Assembly (NCBI GenBank): GCA_963930655.1
Contig: OZ005607.1
Location: 26,730,874 to 26,794,873, forward strand
Reading direction: 5' to 3'
DNA: 64,000 nt
Origin: Myrica gale
Taxonomy: Eukaryota > Streptophyta > Magnoliopsida > Fagales > Myricaceae
Shown: positions 1 to 11,411 of the stretch, piece by piece
How positions within the stretch are numbered: position 1 is the stretch's first letter
Layout: every line of letters begins with the position of its first letter
Notes under the pieces: generated by a model
Seen by the model: the letters and a program-made list of their open reading frames with translations, nothing else
Told to the model about the DNA's origin: nothing
Database searches by the model: none
Made by a program: the position numbers and the translations under genes

Positions 1-870
1 CTTCAAACTCCATACTTCCCCAGTGGACCCTGATAGTGAAAATGGCGTAGGAGCCATGGTCGACGTTGAAACTTCAAACAATGTTCTGCCATTAATGGTC
101 TTACAAAACTCTTTGAAGCAATATCTCTGTCTTTGACTTAATTACTCGTGTTTAGCTGAGCACTTTTACATACAGATATATAGATGGCTTAAGAGGGGGG
201 GCACGAATTGCAACGGAGGGTAGGATACCTATAAAAATAAAATTAGAACTGATGGGGGGCGGCTGCCCCCCCCCCCCCCCCCCCGCTCTCTCCGCCCCTG
301 GTGATCAGCTATGGGTAGAACAAATTAATTAAGAGTTGTTTCACGTGATCACCAATTAATTTCCACGAAAGTTAGTATGTAATAATAGTCAATGTTTCCC
401 ATTTGATGGAAGGATATACTTGTATGATCTCATGTGATGCTCTCTTTGAGAATGTATGTATTGTGATCAATATTCTTATTAATTAATATTTGGACAGACA
501 TAATTAATGTTGATCGAGCACAGAGAATATATAATTAATGTATAGTTTCAAGAAATAATTATTTTTTCACTTTCAAAATTTGTGGTCAATGTCACTTTGT
601 ATTGATCTAGATAATTACCAAGTTGATCACATTGAACTTTTAAAATACTAAAATTAAAGCACACACTTGACAGCTTCATTGTTAGGGCCATTTTGCCGTA
701 GGCATGCACGTACGTATATGTATATATTACGTTCGTACAAACTGAAAATCTGCATGAGTCCCTATAATTGTATATCAATCAAAATGGTAAGGAACATCTC
801 TTCTTTTTTTCTGAGTAAATGTTTAAGAAACCTCAACTGGGAGCAGAGTCAATCTCCACAATAAAGGCAG
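1..870. other. Intergenic, no gene recognised; poly-C tract
   Basis: I see no coding signal here. A run of 19 C lies at 266-284, followed by CTCTCCGCCCCTG, which resembles the terminal sequence of plant hAT-type MITEs. The matching left end is not clear, so a MITE relic (about 190-300) is only possible. Confidence 0.4.
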
Positions 871-871
871 G

Positions 872-1265
872 AATGGTTAATCAAAGCTATTAAAACCGCA
901 AGAAGAAACAAAATCAGCCCATTTAGCAAGCTTGTGTGCCAATTTTTTTAAACGACGAGGAATCCAGGTAAGAGAATGCTCTGAAGTGGGCTGGAAGAAC
1001 TCTCTGATGACAGCCATCCAAGCTTCCCTTTGCCAGCCAACCGGAGCAGCAGAACAATTAAGAACATCCCCTGAACGTCAAGACAAGGCAGTCACTCTCG
1101 AATAAAACTCGAGGCAGTGGTCCCTGATCAAACAAACGAATTGTAGCCAGAAGCGCTAGCTGCAGTCTCCCCAAAAGGAGGTCTTCTGAAGGGATATGTT
1201 TCGTGTATGCAGTACAGAGGGAGCCTTTATGGTCGCAGACAAGACAGGAACATCTTGCTGCAAAA
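872..1265 (-). pseudogene. LINE-type RNase H (RVT_3) relic
   Basis: Read on the minus strand, this stretch gives pieces of the RNase H domain found at the end of plant LINE polyproteins. Around 1085-1115 there is a peptide like FESDCL, which matches the conserved second Asp region. Around 905-1020 there is a segment with W-I-P-R, A-H-K-L-A-K-W-A spacing, matching the C-terminal helix. The frames are broken and no reverse transcriptase precedes them, so this is a dead 3' fragment of a non-LTR element. It is one of three such relics, with 4046-4687 and 21775-22015. Confidence 0.55.
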
Positions 1266-1289
1266 GATGGGCCATGTTCTTTTGTTTGT

Positions 1290-1900
1290 AATTGTCTTCG
1301 GCTGATGTTTTAATTTACACTTTTTTCTCACAAGAAATAACTAGTGTTGTTAATCCTTCAGTTTTCATCTTAGGGTCCGACTGTTACAAATTTGTGTGCT
1401 AAAGTAAAGTTTACTTACTTTCCGTGTTTCGGAAGTACTTGAAATTAATGAGGTCAAAAGATTAAAGCCATGACTGTAAAGTCTCCTATTAATTTTCAGA
1501 AAATATACTAGGCCCAAAATATTGGGAAACCAAAGTGATGGCAAGATAAACTATTTTAAGCGTAAAGATTTTGACAATTATGTAAATGATGCAGATCGGA
1601 ATAGTTCGTCTAATTTAAAGGCTGACATTTTCTGTCTCTACCTCTTTTTCTGTCTTCTTTTAAGCCTTTATGTTCTCACTAAACATGCATATAGCCTACA
1701 TCGGCATGACCAACTATCTACTTCAGATCATAATTGTATACCTGTACGCAACTTCATTGGAAATCAATATTTCTTTAATTTCTTAATGAATCCGAAAACA
1801 AAAAAGTCTCAAAAGGCGAGTTAAAATTAGGATCTGTTTCCAAAGACAAACAACTAGCGTCGTTTATAACAAAATACAAACCCCTTCAAAATGTCACTGT
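1290..1900. other. Intergenic, nothing recognised
   Basis: AT-rich spacer. A 100-residue open frame at 1522-1824 (+) lacks a recognisable domain and looks like chance. Confidence 0.4.
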
Positions 1901-1907
1901 ATGAGTT

Positions 1908-2569
1908 CTAAATTAACATCATGATCTTATAAACAGTTCGATCCATCCAACTTTCAACATTCTCTTTGGTGCCCAATTGTGTGGGAGTAAACCATGTGAG
2001 TCGACCATTACCTTCCTTTAATAGCCTAAAAAGGGAGAGGTAACACATCATCACCATCCTTTTCAAAATCATGATCAGAAAGAAAACAATAATATGCCCG
2101 ATGTCAATCCTAAGCCACAGCATTAGAGAACTCTAAAGCATCACCCTCGTATAACAGACGTGCCCCACACTCTTTCAACTCCACGATTAAGCTGCATGTC
2201 GTTGGATCCAAGGAGTCTGCTGCAATTGAGGCCCTAATGTAGCTCCATCCCTCCCAATTGCTCGATTGTTCCAAAAACCACTCCACCGGTATAAAGGCCC
2301 AGAATCCGATTGGCCCAACAGAAGCGATGTCAGGTGTTTGAAGTAGTAAGAAATCTCCTAGACGACCTTCATTGGTCTCAATATCACAAGCAATGATTGA
2401 TAGATGAGATTGCCCGATTCTATAATCCAGGAATTCCCATCCGCCTGCTTATGGGATTCATAAACAACGAACAGAGCACAACCAATCCACTTCCTATTAC
2501 TGTCCAAATTTTGATGCAAGTATTCTTTAGTGAGCCCTATTTTTTCCCTGTAAAATGAACAAGAAAACA
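1908..2569 (-). pseudogene. TNL-a: C-JID tail of a TIR-NB-LRR gene, truncated
   Basis: This is a close paralogue of the 3' end of TNL-b (5740-6430). It encodes the C-JID, the post-LRR beta-sandwich of plant TNLs that contacts ligands. The peptides IGCALFVVYESHKQ and a broken version of GFWAFIPVEWFL are recognisable on the minus strand. A 1-bp deletion near 2391 relative to TNL-b breaks the frame. About 89 bp present in TNL-b (6355-6445) are missing at 2516. The stop-proximal part carries extra stops. No LRR or NB-ARC exon remains, because a Mutator-like element (2570-3611) sits at the point where the upstream intron would begin. It is non-functional. Confidence 0.8.
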
Positions 2570-3611
2570 GGGAAAAGATTCGGTACAAAGAGACATTGTT
2601 CAAAGCAGTTCAAAGAAGCGGCTCTTATTTAAAAAAATACATTCAATGGTCTAAAAATTGCCACGTCGTTTAATTAGATTTGAAGACCAATTCATGTCAT
2701 GGCTCGGCTTCGCTTGCTTTAGCCAAACTATTTTTTATCACTTTTTCCTGTACTTCTTTCCCAACAAGTCTCGTCTTCCCAGATAAAAGTTCCGCAAATT
2801 TTTCTTTGCCCTCGTTTTCATCTTCACCGAATCCTCTTTTGCTCAATTCCCTCTCTTTCTCATTTTTCTAACTTCAACTGTAAAATCAAAATACACAAAA
2901 GAGGAAGAGAGCACACTAGAGAAAGAGAAAATCTTTTCCAGATGTGTGGCTTTCATTAAGACGCCTCCAGTTTAACGAAGATGAAAGAAAATGAACCTTA
3001 TCTTTTTCTCTTCTAAAATCAACTTTCTGATTCGGTATCTCAAGAGACTGAAAGATATCAACCACCAACTCTTTCGTTTCATTCCGGCTTTATTTGTTAA
3101 TTTGAGCAACAAAACCGACTTAATTTACCCCAAAAGATTTGCCGTGGGGATCACTCCAAAATTTCTCTCAAACAACAACCATTTCACAAGCAGAGTTCAC
3201 CAAAATTTAAAAATTTGCACGTGTGGGCAGTCTTTCTGGATGGAAATCAACTCATTGGAGATGTATTAAAGACTTTGAAGTCTATCCGAATTTACGAATA
3301 ATAAATCTCAGCGACAACAACTTTTACTGCAAAATCTCAAGTAATTAGCGATAATGTCCAAAATTACGAACCCTACGGATTAGAGGAGAAGAGTGTATTC
3401 TAAGAAGAGGAATCCTGAGAAGATGCGGGAGAAGTGGAAAAAGTAATTAAAAAAAAATAGCTTGGCTGAAGCCATGTGGAACCGAGCCGTAGATTGGTCT
3501 CGAAACCTCGTTAAAGACGTGGCAATGTTTGACCATTGGATGTATTTTTTTAAATAAGAGTCGTTGCTTTGAATGCTTTGAACCATGTCTCTTTGGACCG
3601 AATCTTTTCCC
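2570..3611. mobile_element. Mutator-like non-autonomous element with long terminal inverted repeats
   Basis: The left end starts GGGAAAAGATTCGGTACAAA and the right end is its inverted counterpart, finishing TTTGGACCGAATCTTTTCCC. The inverted repeats run about 180 bp inward (2570-2755 and 3430-3611) with roughly 80-85% identity. The 9 bp on each side (2561-2569 and 3612-3620) are similar but imperfect copies, fitting a decayed 9-bp Mutator target duplication. The uninterrupted sequence is preserved in TNL-b at about 6461-6490, which confirms an insertion. The 0.7 kb interior has no transposase frame. Confidence 0.75.
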
Positions 3612-4045
3612 AAACAACAAAGACAATGTACTTGTGTTTTAGAGAGAGATTGTAGGTGAGAGAAAAAGTCACCCATATATCATAGTCTGAAATACAAAAT
3701 AGAGGGAGAAAGAGTCTTCGATTATGATATTGTGCAGAGATAGATACAATTAGTAGATCTTACACTATTTAATGTTGTATGCGTAAAATTTTGGTCAGCA
3801 TAAACCTTATAAAGAGGTTAATTGGTTGTGTATATCTCTCTCTGAATTATATAATACAATTTAAACAAATAATTACATAGGATCCTGATCTTAATAGACC
3901 TTGTGGGTCAACCACAGTTATTGTTGCTTGGTAATTTAATGTTGCTGCATTAATAGTAATTTGCTCCCAAAAAGGCAAAAACAAAAACAAAACTTTCCTA
4001 GAGTTTGGGATTCCAACCCATGTCCAGGGGACCAGGTCCATGAGT
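3612..4045. other. TNL-a flank remnant and spacer
   Basis: The first 50 bp (to about 3660) match TNL-b 6471-6520, the intron between LRR and C-JID exons. Beyond that no gene is visible. A run of the RNase H relic's third frame extends to about 3936 on the minus strand. Confidence 0.5.
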
Positions 4046-4687
4046 CTACTTGGGTTTTCTTTTCCACAACATGGAACACGCTGAGTCGCTGATGCAAACG
4101 AAGATAACGTAAGTGCCATTTGGGCGGGTGCCCATCACAAGATTGAAGATTGAAGCCCACGGGAAACAGGCATCTGCGATATTTGCATATATGGTATCCG
4201 TCTCTCCCTCGGAATAAAGCCAGACACATATTGCGACGCCCAAATATTTCGAATAAAGATTTTCCATTCCACAACACTGGTAAGGATTTATAGCTTTAGT
4301 AACAATCTCAGAATCACACTCCAGCACAACGTCACGAAATCCTCGTCTCTGTGCTTCCAACACTATAAACTTTGCTGCTTCGGCCTCTGCATGTACAGGT
4401 TTCAGCCTCTCCATCTTGACCGCCGCAGCTCCAAGAAAAGTTCCATTGGTATCCCAAAGTATGGCCGACCCCATAGGAAAAGAGTCACTTTGCATTGGCT
4501 TTGTACACAATTCTTTCTCGAATGGCACAGCCCGCAAAACAAAGTCTTCCTCCTCCATCAAACGTATACGTTCAGCAATTTTGGATTTTGTTGGCAGAAG
4601 ATTCCACACTACTTCCCACAACATAAATCTTTCCACTTCCATAATGCCATTTGGTTCATATCTTCGTTTCACCAACTCATCGTACAT
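4046..4687 (-). pseudogene. LINE-type zinc-binding RT tail plus RNase H relic
   Basis: A 213-codon minus-strand frame begins with a segment like the plant zf-RVT linker (W-N-L-L-P-T-K near residue 28). It continues into an RVT_3-type RNase H: ILWDTNGT holds a candidate first Asp, HAEAEAAK the catalytic Glu and LECDSEIV the second Asp. The last part is frameshifted, continuing in another frame to about 3936. The final Asp motif is not found. It is the 3' end of a dead non-LTR retrotransposon. Its first 20 or so codons fall in the dispersed repeat also found at 19.12 kb. Confidence 0.65.
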
Positions 4688-4689
4688 GG

Positions 4690-5440
4690 CCTTTTATGTA
4701 AACTTCTTGGCTCCTTCATGTATCTAAATAAACTATTCAATTACAATATCGCTGTCAATAACCTATGAAGTTTTTATGTAATCATCATTACAAATTAGGA
4801 TGTTGTGTCTACTCTTAAAATGATCCAACAATCACAACTTCCTAACATCAAAATTATTACAACCTCGTTTGATCCATAAATACTTCAAATGTCAATCCTT
4901 CATAAAATTTGATGACTTTATGTGGTCATTGACCTGAATTAGGATGCTATGACTACTCCTAAAATATTTCGTTAACCACAACTTCAATGACAAAGTGTAT
5001 AAAACCTTATGATCCCTAAGATTATCAATGCCAATAATCTTGATGAAGTTTAGTAACCATATGTTGTTATTAATCTATTAGGATGTTTTGGTGGCTCCTA
5101 AAAAATTTCAATAATCAAAACTTCAGAGAAATATAAGAATTTTGATTCAGATAATCCGAGTGGGTCAGATCCAGTCCAAGATGGACCGTGACGATCAACT
5201 CGTGAGCCCTTCTTCGTATGGATTGCATGACCCGAATACAAAACAAATGGGCCCAATTAAATAGATTGGATCAAGTCCAAAAGTTTGTGAACCACTAAAT
5301 TTTATGATTTAATCACAACTTCGATATCAATAAACTAAATAAAGTAAAGCACTTATCTATGATTATCTGCTTGATTTAGAATGTTGTGGTTATCCCTAAG
5401 AAAATTCTTATAAACCCAACCAACAGATTATTTTGAGTTC
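4690..5440. repeat. Degenerate tandem repeat, period about 145-150 bp (copy 1)
   Basis: A core like GGATGTTGTGGCTACTCCTA followed by TTTCAATAATCACAACTTC recurs at 4798, 4942, 5091 and 5379. The spacings are 144, 149 and 288 (two periods), so five units can be inferred. Each core is preceded by an ATGAAGTTTTATGTAATCAT-like block. The whole array is shared, in the same orientation, with 19.2-19.96 kb. The unit length is typical of plant satellites, but the divergence suggests an old, dispersed fragment. Confidence 0.6.
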
Positions 5441-5834
5441 CCAGCCATTCGGGGCTTATATCGAGTCCAAAGATTTTGAAAGGCCGAACCTCCATTTAAA
5501 AAGGTGAAAAATTGGGCTCAAACCAATCCAAAGACAAAACAAGCCCAAATCTCTACAATGACCGAACAATAATGAATACAAGAAAGATAAAACAAAAACA
5601 ACGTGCCGCATTGGAATATTTTATTAAATCTTTGGAATATACTAACTTACACAAAAACACCCATAAAAGCTCCGATCTACATAAATTTTCACACCACTGT
5701 AAAAAAAATCCTAAAAATTCTAGAATGTTTTTTGCAAACTAACATCATCTTATAAAAAATTCGAGCCAACATTCAACCATCTCTTTGGTGCCCAATTGTC
5801 TGGGAGTAAACCACGTGAATCGACCACTACCTTT
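5441..5834. other. Spacer, 3' flank of TNL-b
   Basis: No gene. From about 5740 on, the sequence matches the 3' flank of TNL-a. Confidence 0.45.
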
Positions 5835-8800
5835 CTAACTTTCTTTAATAGCCAGAGAATCAGGGAGAGGTAACACACCATCACTAGACTTTTCGAAATC
5901 ATGACCTGAAAGAAAACGATAATATGCCCGATGCCAACCCCGCGTTACAGCATTAGATAACTCTAAAGCATCACCTTCGTATAACAGACGTGCCCCACAC
6001 TCTTTCACCTCTACGATTGAGTTGTCTGTGGATGGATCCAGGGAGTCCGCTGCAATTGAGGCCCTAATGTAGCTCCATCCCTCCCAGTTGCTTGACTGAT
6101 CCAAAAACCACTCTACCGGTATAAAAGCCCAGAATCCGATTGGCCTAACAGAAGCGATGTCAGGGGTTTGAAGTAGTAAGAAATCTCCTAGACGACCTTC
6201 ATCGGTCTCGATATCACAAGCAAATGATTGATAGATGAGATCGTCAGATTCTAGAATCCAGGAATTCTCATCCTCCTGCTTATGAGATTCATAAACAACG
6301 AACAGAGCACAGCCAATCCACTTCCTATTACCGTCCAAATTTTGATGCATCTCAAGTGTTATAGAGGAGCCACTGCTCCTAGTGGTGAACCAGTCGGGCA
6401 TTCGATGTGCCACAGCAGAGCCAAGTATTCGTTCGTGACCCCTACTTTTTCTCCGTAAAAAAGACAAACCAAGAAAACAAAGAAAATGTACTTGAGTTTT
6501 AGCGAGAGGGAGAGAGAGAAGGGGAGATAGAGAGACTCACTTCAAAGCCTTCGTGCTCGTCTGTAAAACGTTCTAGCTCCATGTACACCATAGCACCGCG
6601 TCGTTTGTTGTCACAGTAATTGATACAACAGGCATATGAAATATATGCTCGCGACCAAAAGTTGAAATATGACACATTCATGGGCTCTGAGGTTCTTTTT
6701 GAAAAGGAGATATCGGAGAAGCCCAAATCCTCTGAATCTGGTGGAAATTTCTTATATCCCCTAACTACTATTCTTTTGATGTTCTTTGGAAATAGGCTGG
6801 GGGATGGTAATTGTGCTATAGCAGTTCCCACTGCCTCAAAATCCTGCAGACATTCCAAGTTACTGAGGTCTGGAAATTTCTCAAGCCTTTCGCAACCCGA
6901 TACATACAGAACACGAAGAGATGACAGACTGCAAATAACACTTGGAAGAACCGAGAGGTTTTTGCAATACTTTAAAGTCAACTCGAAAAGCTGAGATAAA
7001 CACTCTAATGAAGCTGGTAATTCTTTTATTGCAGTCCCATCCAACAAAAGATGCTCCAAAGATGTCATGTTCCCCACAATATCTGGAAACTTCTTAAATC
7101 GTGAACAGTAGCGAAGATTAATCACCTTAACAGATTCCAAGTTTATCTGCTCCGGAAGGCTTTCAAGACTTTTGCAATCACCTAGAATCAATTCTTTAAG
7201 CCGTTTGTGAACTCCAATATCCGGATGGACCTTCGTCAAATTTGTGCAACCTTCAAGATTTAGCCTCTCAAGATTTGGAGCTCCACTTAAGTCTGGTATC
7301 TCTATTAAGTGTTCAGACCATCTCAAGTCAATGCCTTTCAAATTGCTTAAACTCTGTTACATACAAATAAATAATCAGCCAAAGTTAAGAACAAAGGAAC
7401 TAATAAGATTATCTATGTAGGAACAAGAAAAGGAAGAGAAGAAGAAGCCCACCTTAGGTCCATCCCACAATTTTCTGATGCTGCTGTACTGTATTCCGAG
7501 TTTAATAAGATTATCTAGTTGGAGATTGGTCGGCAAGTTTCCCAAGGGATATCCACACAATTCCATGATGCGTAATTGATTGGTTGACAAGGATTTTAAA
7601 GGATCTCCTAACCTTTCCATTGTCCTTAACATGTCATAAACTTCAGAAAAGTTCCTTACCACACTTATGGTTCCAATCTTAAGAATCCTCAATTTGGTCA
7701 TCCTTGAGAAGCCTTCAACACTCAATCGTTCCTCTTTCAAAAGAGGTAAATTTAATACTATACCTTCAACGGCATCTGTTCCCTGGTAACCAAGAGAAAT
7801 AATAGCTTTAGTGATGTAGTGGAAATATCTGACAAACATATAATCAAAACAATTAACATATAAATATACTTCTAATACTAATGATCCACTTACCGTATTA
7901 TTTTTCAAAATGTGAAGGACATCATCCCAACACCATAATCGACTACGTAGGCCAGGTTCTTTTGGGGATTCACGATGAACTATATCCTGACCCATTTTTC
8001 GTAGCAAATCATGCATCGTCAATCTTCCACGTGAGATGGATACAAAAGATTTCTCCTCGAGAACACTAATGTTGATGCCTGGATAGTAACCAAAACTTTC
8101 TAGTATATCGTACAATATGTTATCCAGTACCTCTCCATGGAAGAAACATGCAATATCCAAAAATAAATTTTTTTGCGAGTCCTTTAGCCCATCAAAACTT
8201 ATTTGAAGAATATCTAAAATCTTCCTATTAGGATTTGCTTGCAGTTCATCCCAGGCACTTTTCCATGCATCTTTTGTTCTACCAAACAAAAAGGAACCCA
8301 AAATTTTAAGAGCTAAAGGAAGGCCCTGCGCATAATCCACGAAGCCCTTAGACATATCCATGTAGTTTTCTTCAGGATAAGGTTGTTTGAAGGCTGATAA
8401 GCTAAAAAGTTGTAATGCTTCATTATGATTCAGCCCTTTAACCTCATAAAGATATATATCTTTTTCCCCATGACTCTTCAATAAATGAGTATCTCTGCTC
8501 GTAAAAATAATTCTACTTCCTGGACCAAACCAATCATGTCCTCCTGCTAATGCTTCTAACTGGTCTTCACTATCCACATCATCAAGAACAATAAACACCC
8601 TTCTATTTCGAAGTCTATTCCAGATAATTTTGGTTCCTTGATGAACATTAAATATCTGTATTTCAATCTCTCCAAAAATTTGAGACAAAAGTTGTTTTTG
8701 CAAAGAAACTAGACCTGGATTTCCAAGTGCTTCCCTAACCGAAGCAATAAAATATCTAGCTTCAAAATGGTTAGAAACTCTATCATAAATAACTTCTGAC

Positions 8801-9099
8801 AAAGTTGTTTTACCAACGCCACCCATCCCATGAATCCCTATGAAGCGGACGTCATTCAATCCAACACCAAATAAGTTCATCGTTTCCTGTACACGAGAGT
8901 CTATACCGGCGAGTTTCCCGTAGGTAACTGAAAATCTATGATTCAAGTGATTAAATATTGTTTCACTGATTTTTTGAATCACTACGGATTCGTGCCTGCA
9001 AAAAACAGATACATTGACCAATTTTGATGAGACAGTGATAGTCATATAAAAACAGATGGACAGGCAATTCGTCTTCCTTTTCCCGCTTTTACTAAACAA
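5835..9099 (-). CDS. TNL-b: NB-ARC-LRR-C-JID protein lacking its TIR exon (probably non-functional)
   Basis: This NB-LRR immune receptor homologue is read on the minus strand. Inferred exons are NB-ARC 8995-7894, first LRR exon 7782-7453, main LRR exon 7353-6541 and C-JID about 6445-5835, with GT-AG junctions for the first three. NB-ARC motifs are complete: [10 protein letters not shown]-loop, VFIVLDDVD kinase-2, [25 protein letters not shown], and an MHD motif in LTMHDLL. The TIR exon is missing. The 5' flank and leader of a TIR exon (9060-9366, homologous to 56.08-56.40 kb) are fused directly to the end of intron 1. A frame still opens at ATG 9099 and runs through former intron into NB-ARC. 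No acceptor joins the LRR exon (phase 0) to the C-JID frame in phase, so the tail may be out of frame. Confidence 0.7.
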
Positions 9100-9366
9100 G
9101 ATGAAGATGCTCTTTGAGTTTCTATGGATTCCATCGGAGACTTACAAGCCTGCTTAACGCCTCAAGTATAGTTTGTAACTTCGAGAATGAGATGTAGGGA
9201 AGAACACCAAAAGGTGTTAGTTATACAAATATGCAAGCAATTCCTCCCTGCGTAATTTCCGCGTGGTGGAAAAGTGGGCAAGGAACTTCCAGGTGGCCGG
9301 ATGTGGAAGCATCAACCTTATACCAGGAATCTCGTCTGAAATGGATGGTGTTTGTATCAGAGTCTA
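9100..9366 (-). promoter_or_regulatory. TNL-b 5' flank, duplicated at 56.16-56.40 kb
   Basis: The sequence matches the 5' flank of TIR relic TNL-g almost base for base, including GTTAGTTATACAAATATGCAAGC. The ATG seen in TNL-g (CCATGG) is altered to CCATCGG here, so the original start codon is lost. Confidence 0.55.
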
Positions 9367-9370
9367 TATT

Positions 9371-9434
9371 GGAGTATTTTACTAGGAGAGAGATAAAATT
9401 TTGAGTAAAATTTTAGTGACAAACGCAGCCTTGA
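9371..9434. mobile_element. Partial Tourist-like MITE (one end only)
   Basis: These 64 bp repeat, with few changes, the terminal 65 bp of the complete MITE at 9447-9641, ending ACAAACGCAGCC. It is a truncated copy beside the full one. Confidence 0.55.
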
Positions 9435-9446
9435 ACAGGGGCTTTA

Positions 9447-9641
9447 GGGTGAGTTTGTGTGGTAAAATTTTTGGTATTGGGTTTAGTGTTGGTATTAGGT
9501 TTAGTGAAAAAGTGAAGAGAGTTAATATTTTATAGTTTTTGTAATTTTTTATATTTTTTTATGGAAGAGAGAGATTATATTGGAGTATTTTATTAAGAGA
9601 GAGATAAGATTTTGAGTAAAATTTTAGTTACAAACGCAGCC
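9447..9641. mobile_element. Tourist-like (PIF/Harbinger) MITE, 195 bp
   Basis: The ends are GGGTGAGTTTGTGTGGTAAA and, inverted, GGCTGCGTTTGTAACTAAAA, about 25 bp of imperfect inverted repeat. TTA lies on both sides (9444-9446 and 9642-9644), the target duplication expected for this superfamily. The paralogous sequence at about 56450 (AACAGGGGCCTAGTCT) lacks the insertion. Confidence 0.7.
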
Positions 9642-9644
9642 TTA

Positions 9645-10130
9645 GTCTCTTCCCCAACAAGCTTTTGCAAAGCACTTCTATAATCAATTATTCAATAGCT
9701 ATAGGTTAAAAGATGATAATTTGTGAACAGTGGATAATGTCAAAAGTCACAGCTCCGTCCAAAAAGACCAAAAAGCTAGAGTTTAATAGTCAAAAAGGCT
9801 GGGAACGCGTCCCCACGGCCTTTTTCCGTTCTTTTTGTGTAATTTTTAATTTTCTTTTTTTTTTCTATTCTAAGCAAGCCAGAAGATAACATTCACAGGG
9901 AATACAAAAAACAGGTCCTTTACAAACAGGACTACAGGGGCCGGCACAAGGCCTACAAGGAGAAAGTGGGAAAAAAAGTACAGTTTCTACTTGTCTTCTT
10001 GATGGCTCTACACCGCATTATTATGAGTAATTGTTAAGATATTGGTCTGGCCATTAAATTTAAATAAAATAATTTGGAGGAAATTAGAAAGTAAGAAAGA
10101 GAAGAAAATATTAATAAAAAAAATTTGATT
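9645..10130. repeat. Inverted duplicate of 38771-39130
   Basis: The reverse complement of 9645-9850 matches 38930-39125, including the TTGCAAAAGCTTGT stretch. That of about 10010-10130 matches 38771-38890. The part holding AACGCGTCCCC also belongs to the TNL 5'-flank module seen near 41.55 and 52.09 kb. It is a rearranged piece of TNL upstream DNA. Confidence 0.6.
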
Positions 10131-10400
10131 TGGACGGAGAGAGGAAAGTCTTTGTTGTGAAGACTGGGAATTGATTGCCCCAAATCAAAGCAAATCTTAC
10201 AGACGCGGAAAACATAGAAAATTTGCAGACTGCGTCTAGTAAAGCACCTGGGAATCTTCACACTTTTCTCTATTATGAATCAAAGGCCAACATCGGAATA
10301 TTTTTCTTTCTTCTCCTCTAATCTCTTTCTTGGAACTCGGACAAAATGGCACGAAGGAACGTAGGAAGACTTTCAAAGTCTTTTTTTTTTTTTTACTGAA
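10120..10400. repeat. Direct repeat of 17815-18085
   Basis: Both copies carry AAGACTGGGAATTGATTGCC and CATCTTACAGACGCGGAAA-like blocks in the same order. The second copy lies upstream of the ACD11 homologue, and this one near its downstream side, so the gene and hAT element sit between two copies. No coding signal. Confidence 0.6.
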
Positions 10401-10554
10401 GTGTCGTAGAACTTGTTCATGCGAAGAAACGAGATATATACAAGCTAAATAAATATCAAGCCCTGGATATTGTACCAGTCTGTGTTCTTTCTCTTCTTAA
10501 ATGGAGTAGTTAATTAGATGAAAGAGTTTTGCTACAGGTATAACTAGGCATGTC

Positions 10555-10700
10555 CAATCTTCGATCTGGGCCGGTTCGGTCCGGTTTGACCGGCCACACC
10601 GGTCAAAATATTATGTGTATAAACCGGACCGGACCGGAAATCTTATACTACCGGGCCGGTCCGGGTTAGCCGGGTTGGACCGGTTTGGGCCTAAAATTTT
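10555..10700. repeat. hAT left subterminal CCGG-rich motif cluster
   Basis: Repeated GGTCCGG, CCGGACCGG and related motifs, mirrored at 14830-15045. This is inferred to bind the hAT transposase. Confidence 0.55.
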
Positions 10701-11010
10701 TAGGCCTTTTCCTGTTTAGGCCTCTTAAAATTTTGTATTTTGGTTTTCTTGTTTTCTTTTGAACGTTTTGAGACCATTGTTTTGGATTTCTTTACATCAA
10801 TTTTTTGGCCTATTTTTAGATGAAATCTTTGGCTTCATATTCAACCAAATTTTGTAAAAATTGTTACATTATCATTTGAAGAAAATAATAAGATCTAATT
10901 AAAGAGTTCTAAATCCTAGTTTTTTAAGTTCATAATTATCATTTATCATAACTCATAAGATAAAGACTAAAGAGTTATAAATCCTAGTTTTTTAAGATAA
11001 TAGAATTGCA

Positions 11011-11120
11011 AGTAAAACTAATTAGTAATTACTAACTACACTACTCTATTACAAGTCATAACAAAAGTAAAACTAATTAGTAATTACTAACTACACTACT
11101 CTATTACAAGCCATAACAAA
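11011..11120. repeat. 55-bp tandem duplication inside the hAT element
   Basis: The unit beginning AGTAAAACTAATTAGTAATT occurs at 11011 and again at 11066 with one or two differences. Confidence 0.7.
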
Positions 11121-11411
11121 CAACAAAATACTCCAATCCATTGTCCGGTTGTGAATTGTCCATCTCCCATGGAAGCTGTAAAAGGAAAAAAAATTTAGAC
11201 GTGAGATAATAAACTAATAAACAATATAGTTGGCATTATTATAAAAAAGAGATAAATACTATTACTTACCATGAAATCAAATCAAATTAGTCTTCACTCT
11301 TCAGTTATCTCAAGCCGAGCCACTCGTGAGTTAAACATTATTCCTAATAATTTATGACAAAAACATGTTCAAATCTTCATAAAAAAACTAGAACTTACAA
11401 AATTAAAAAAA

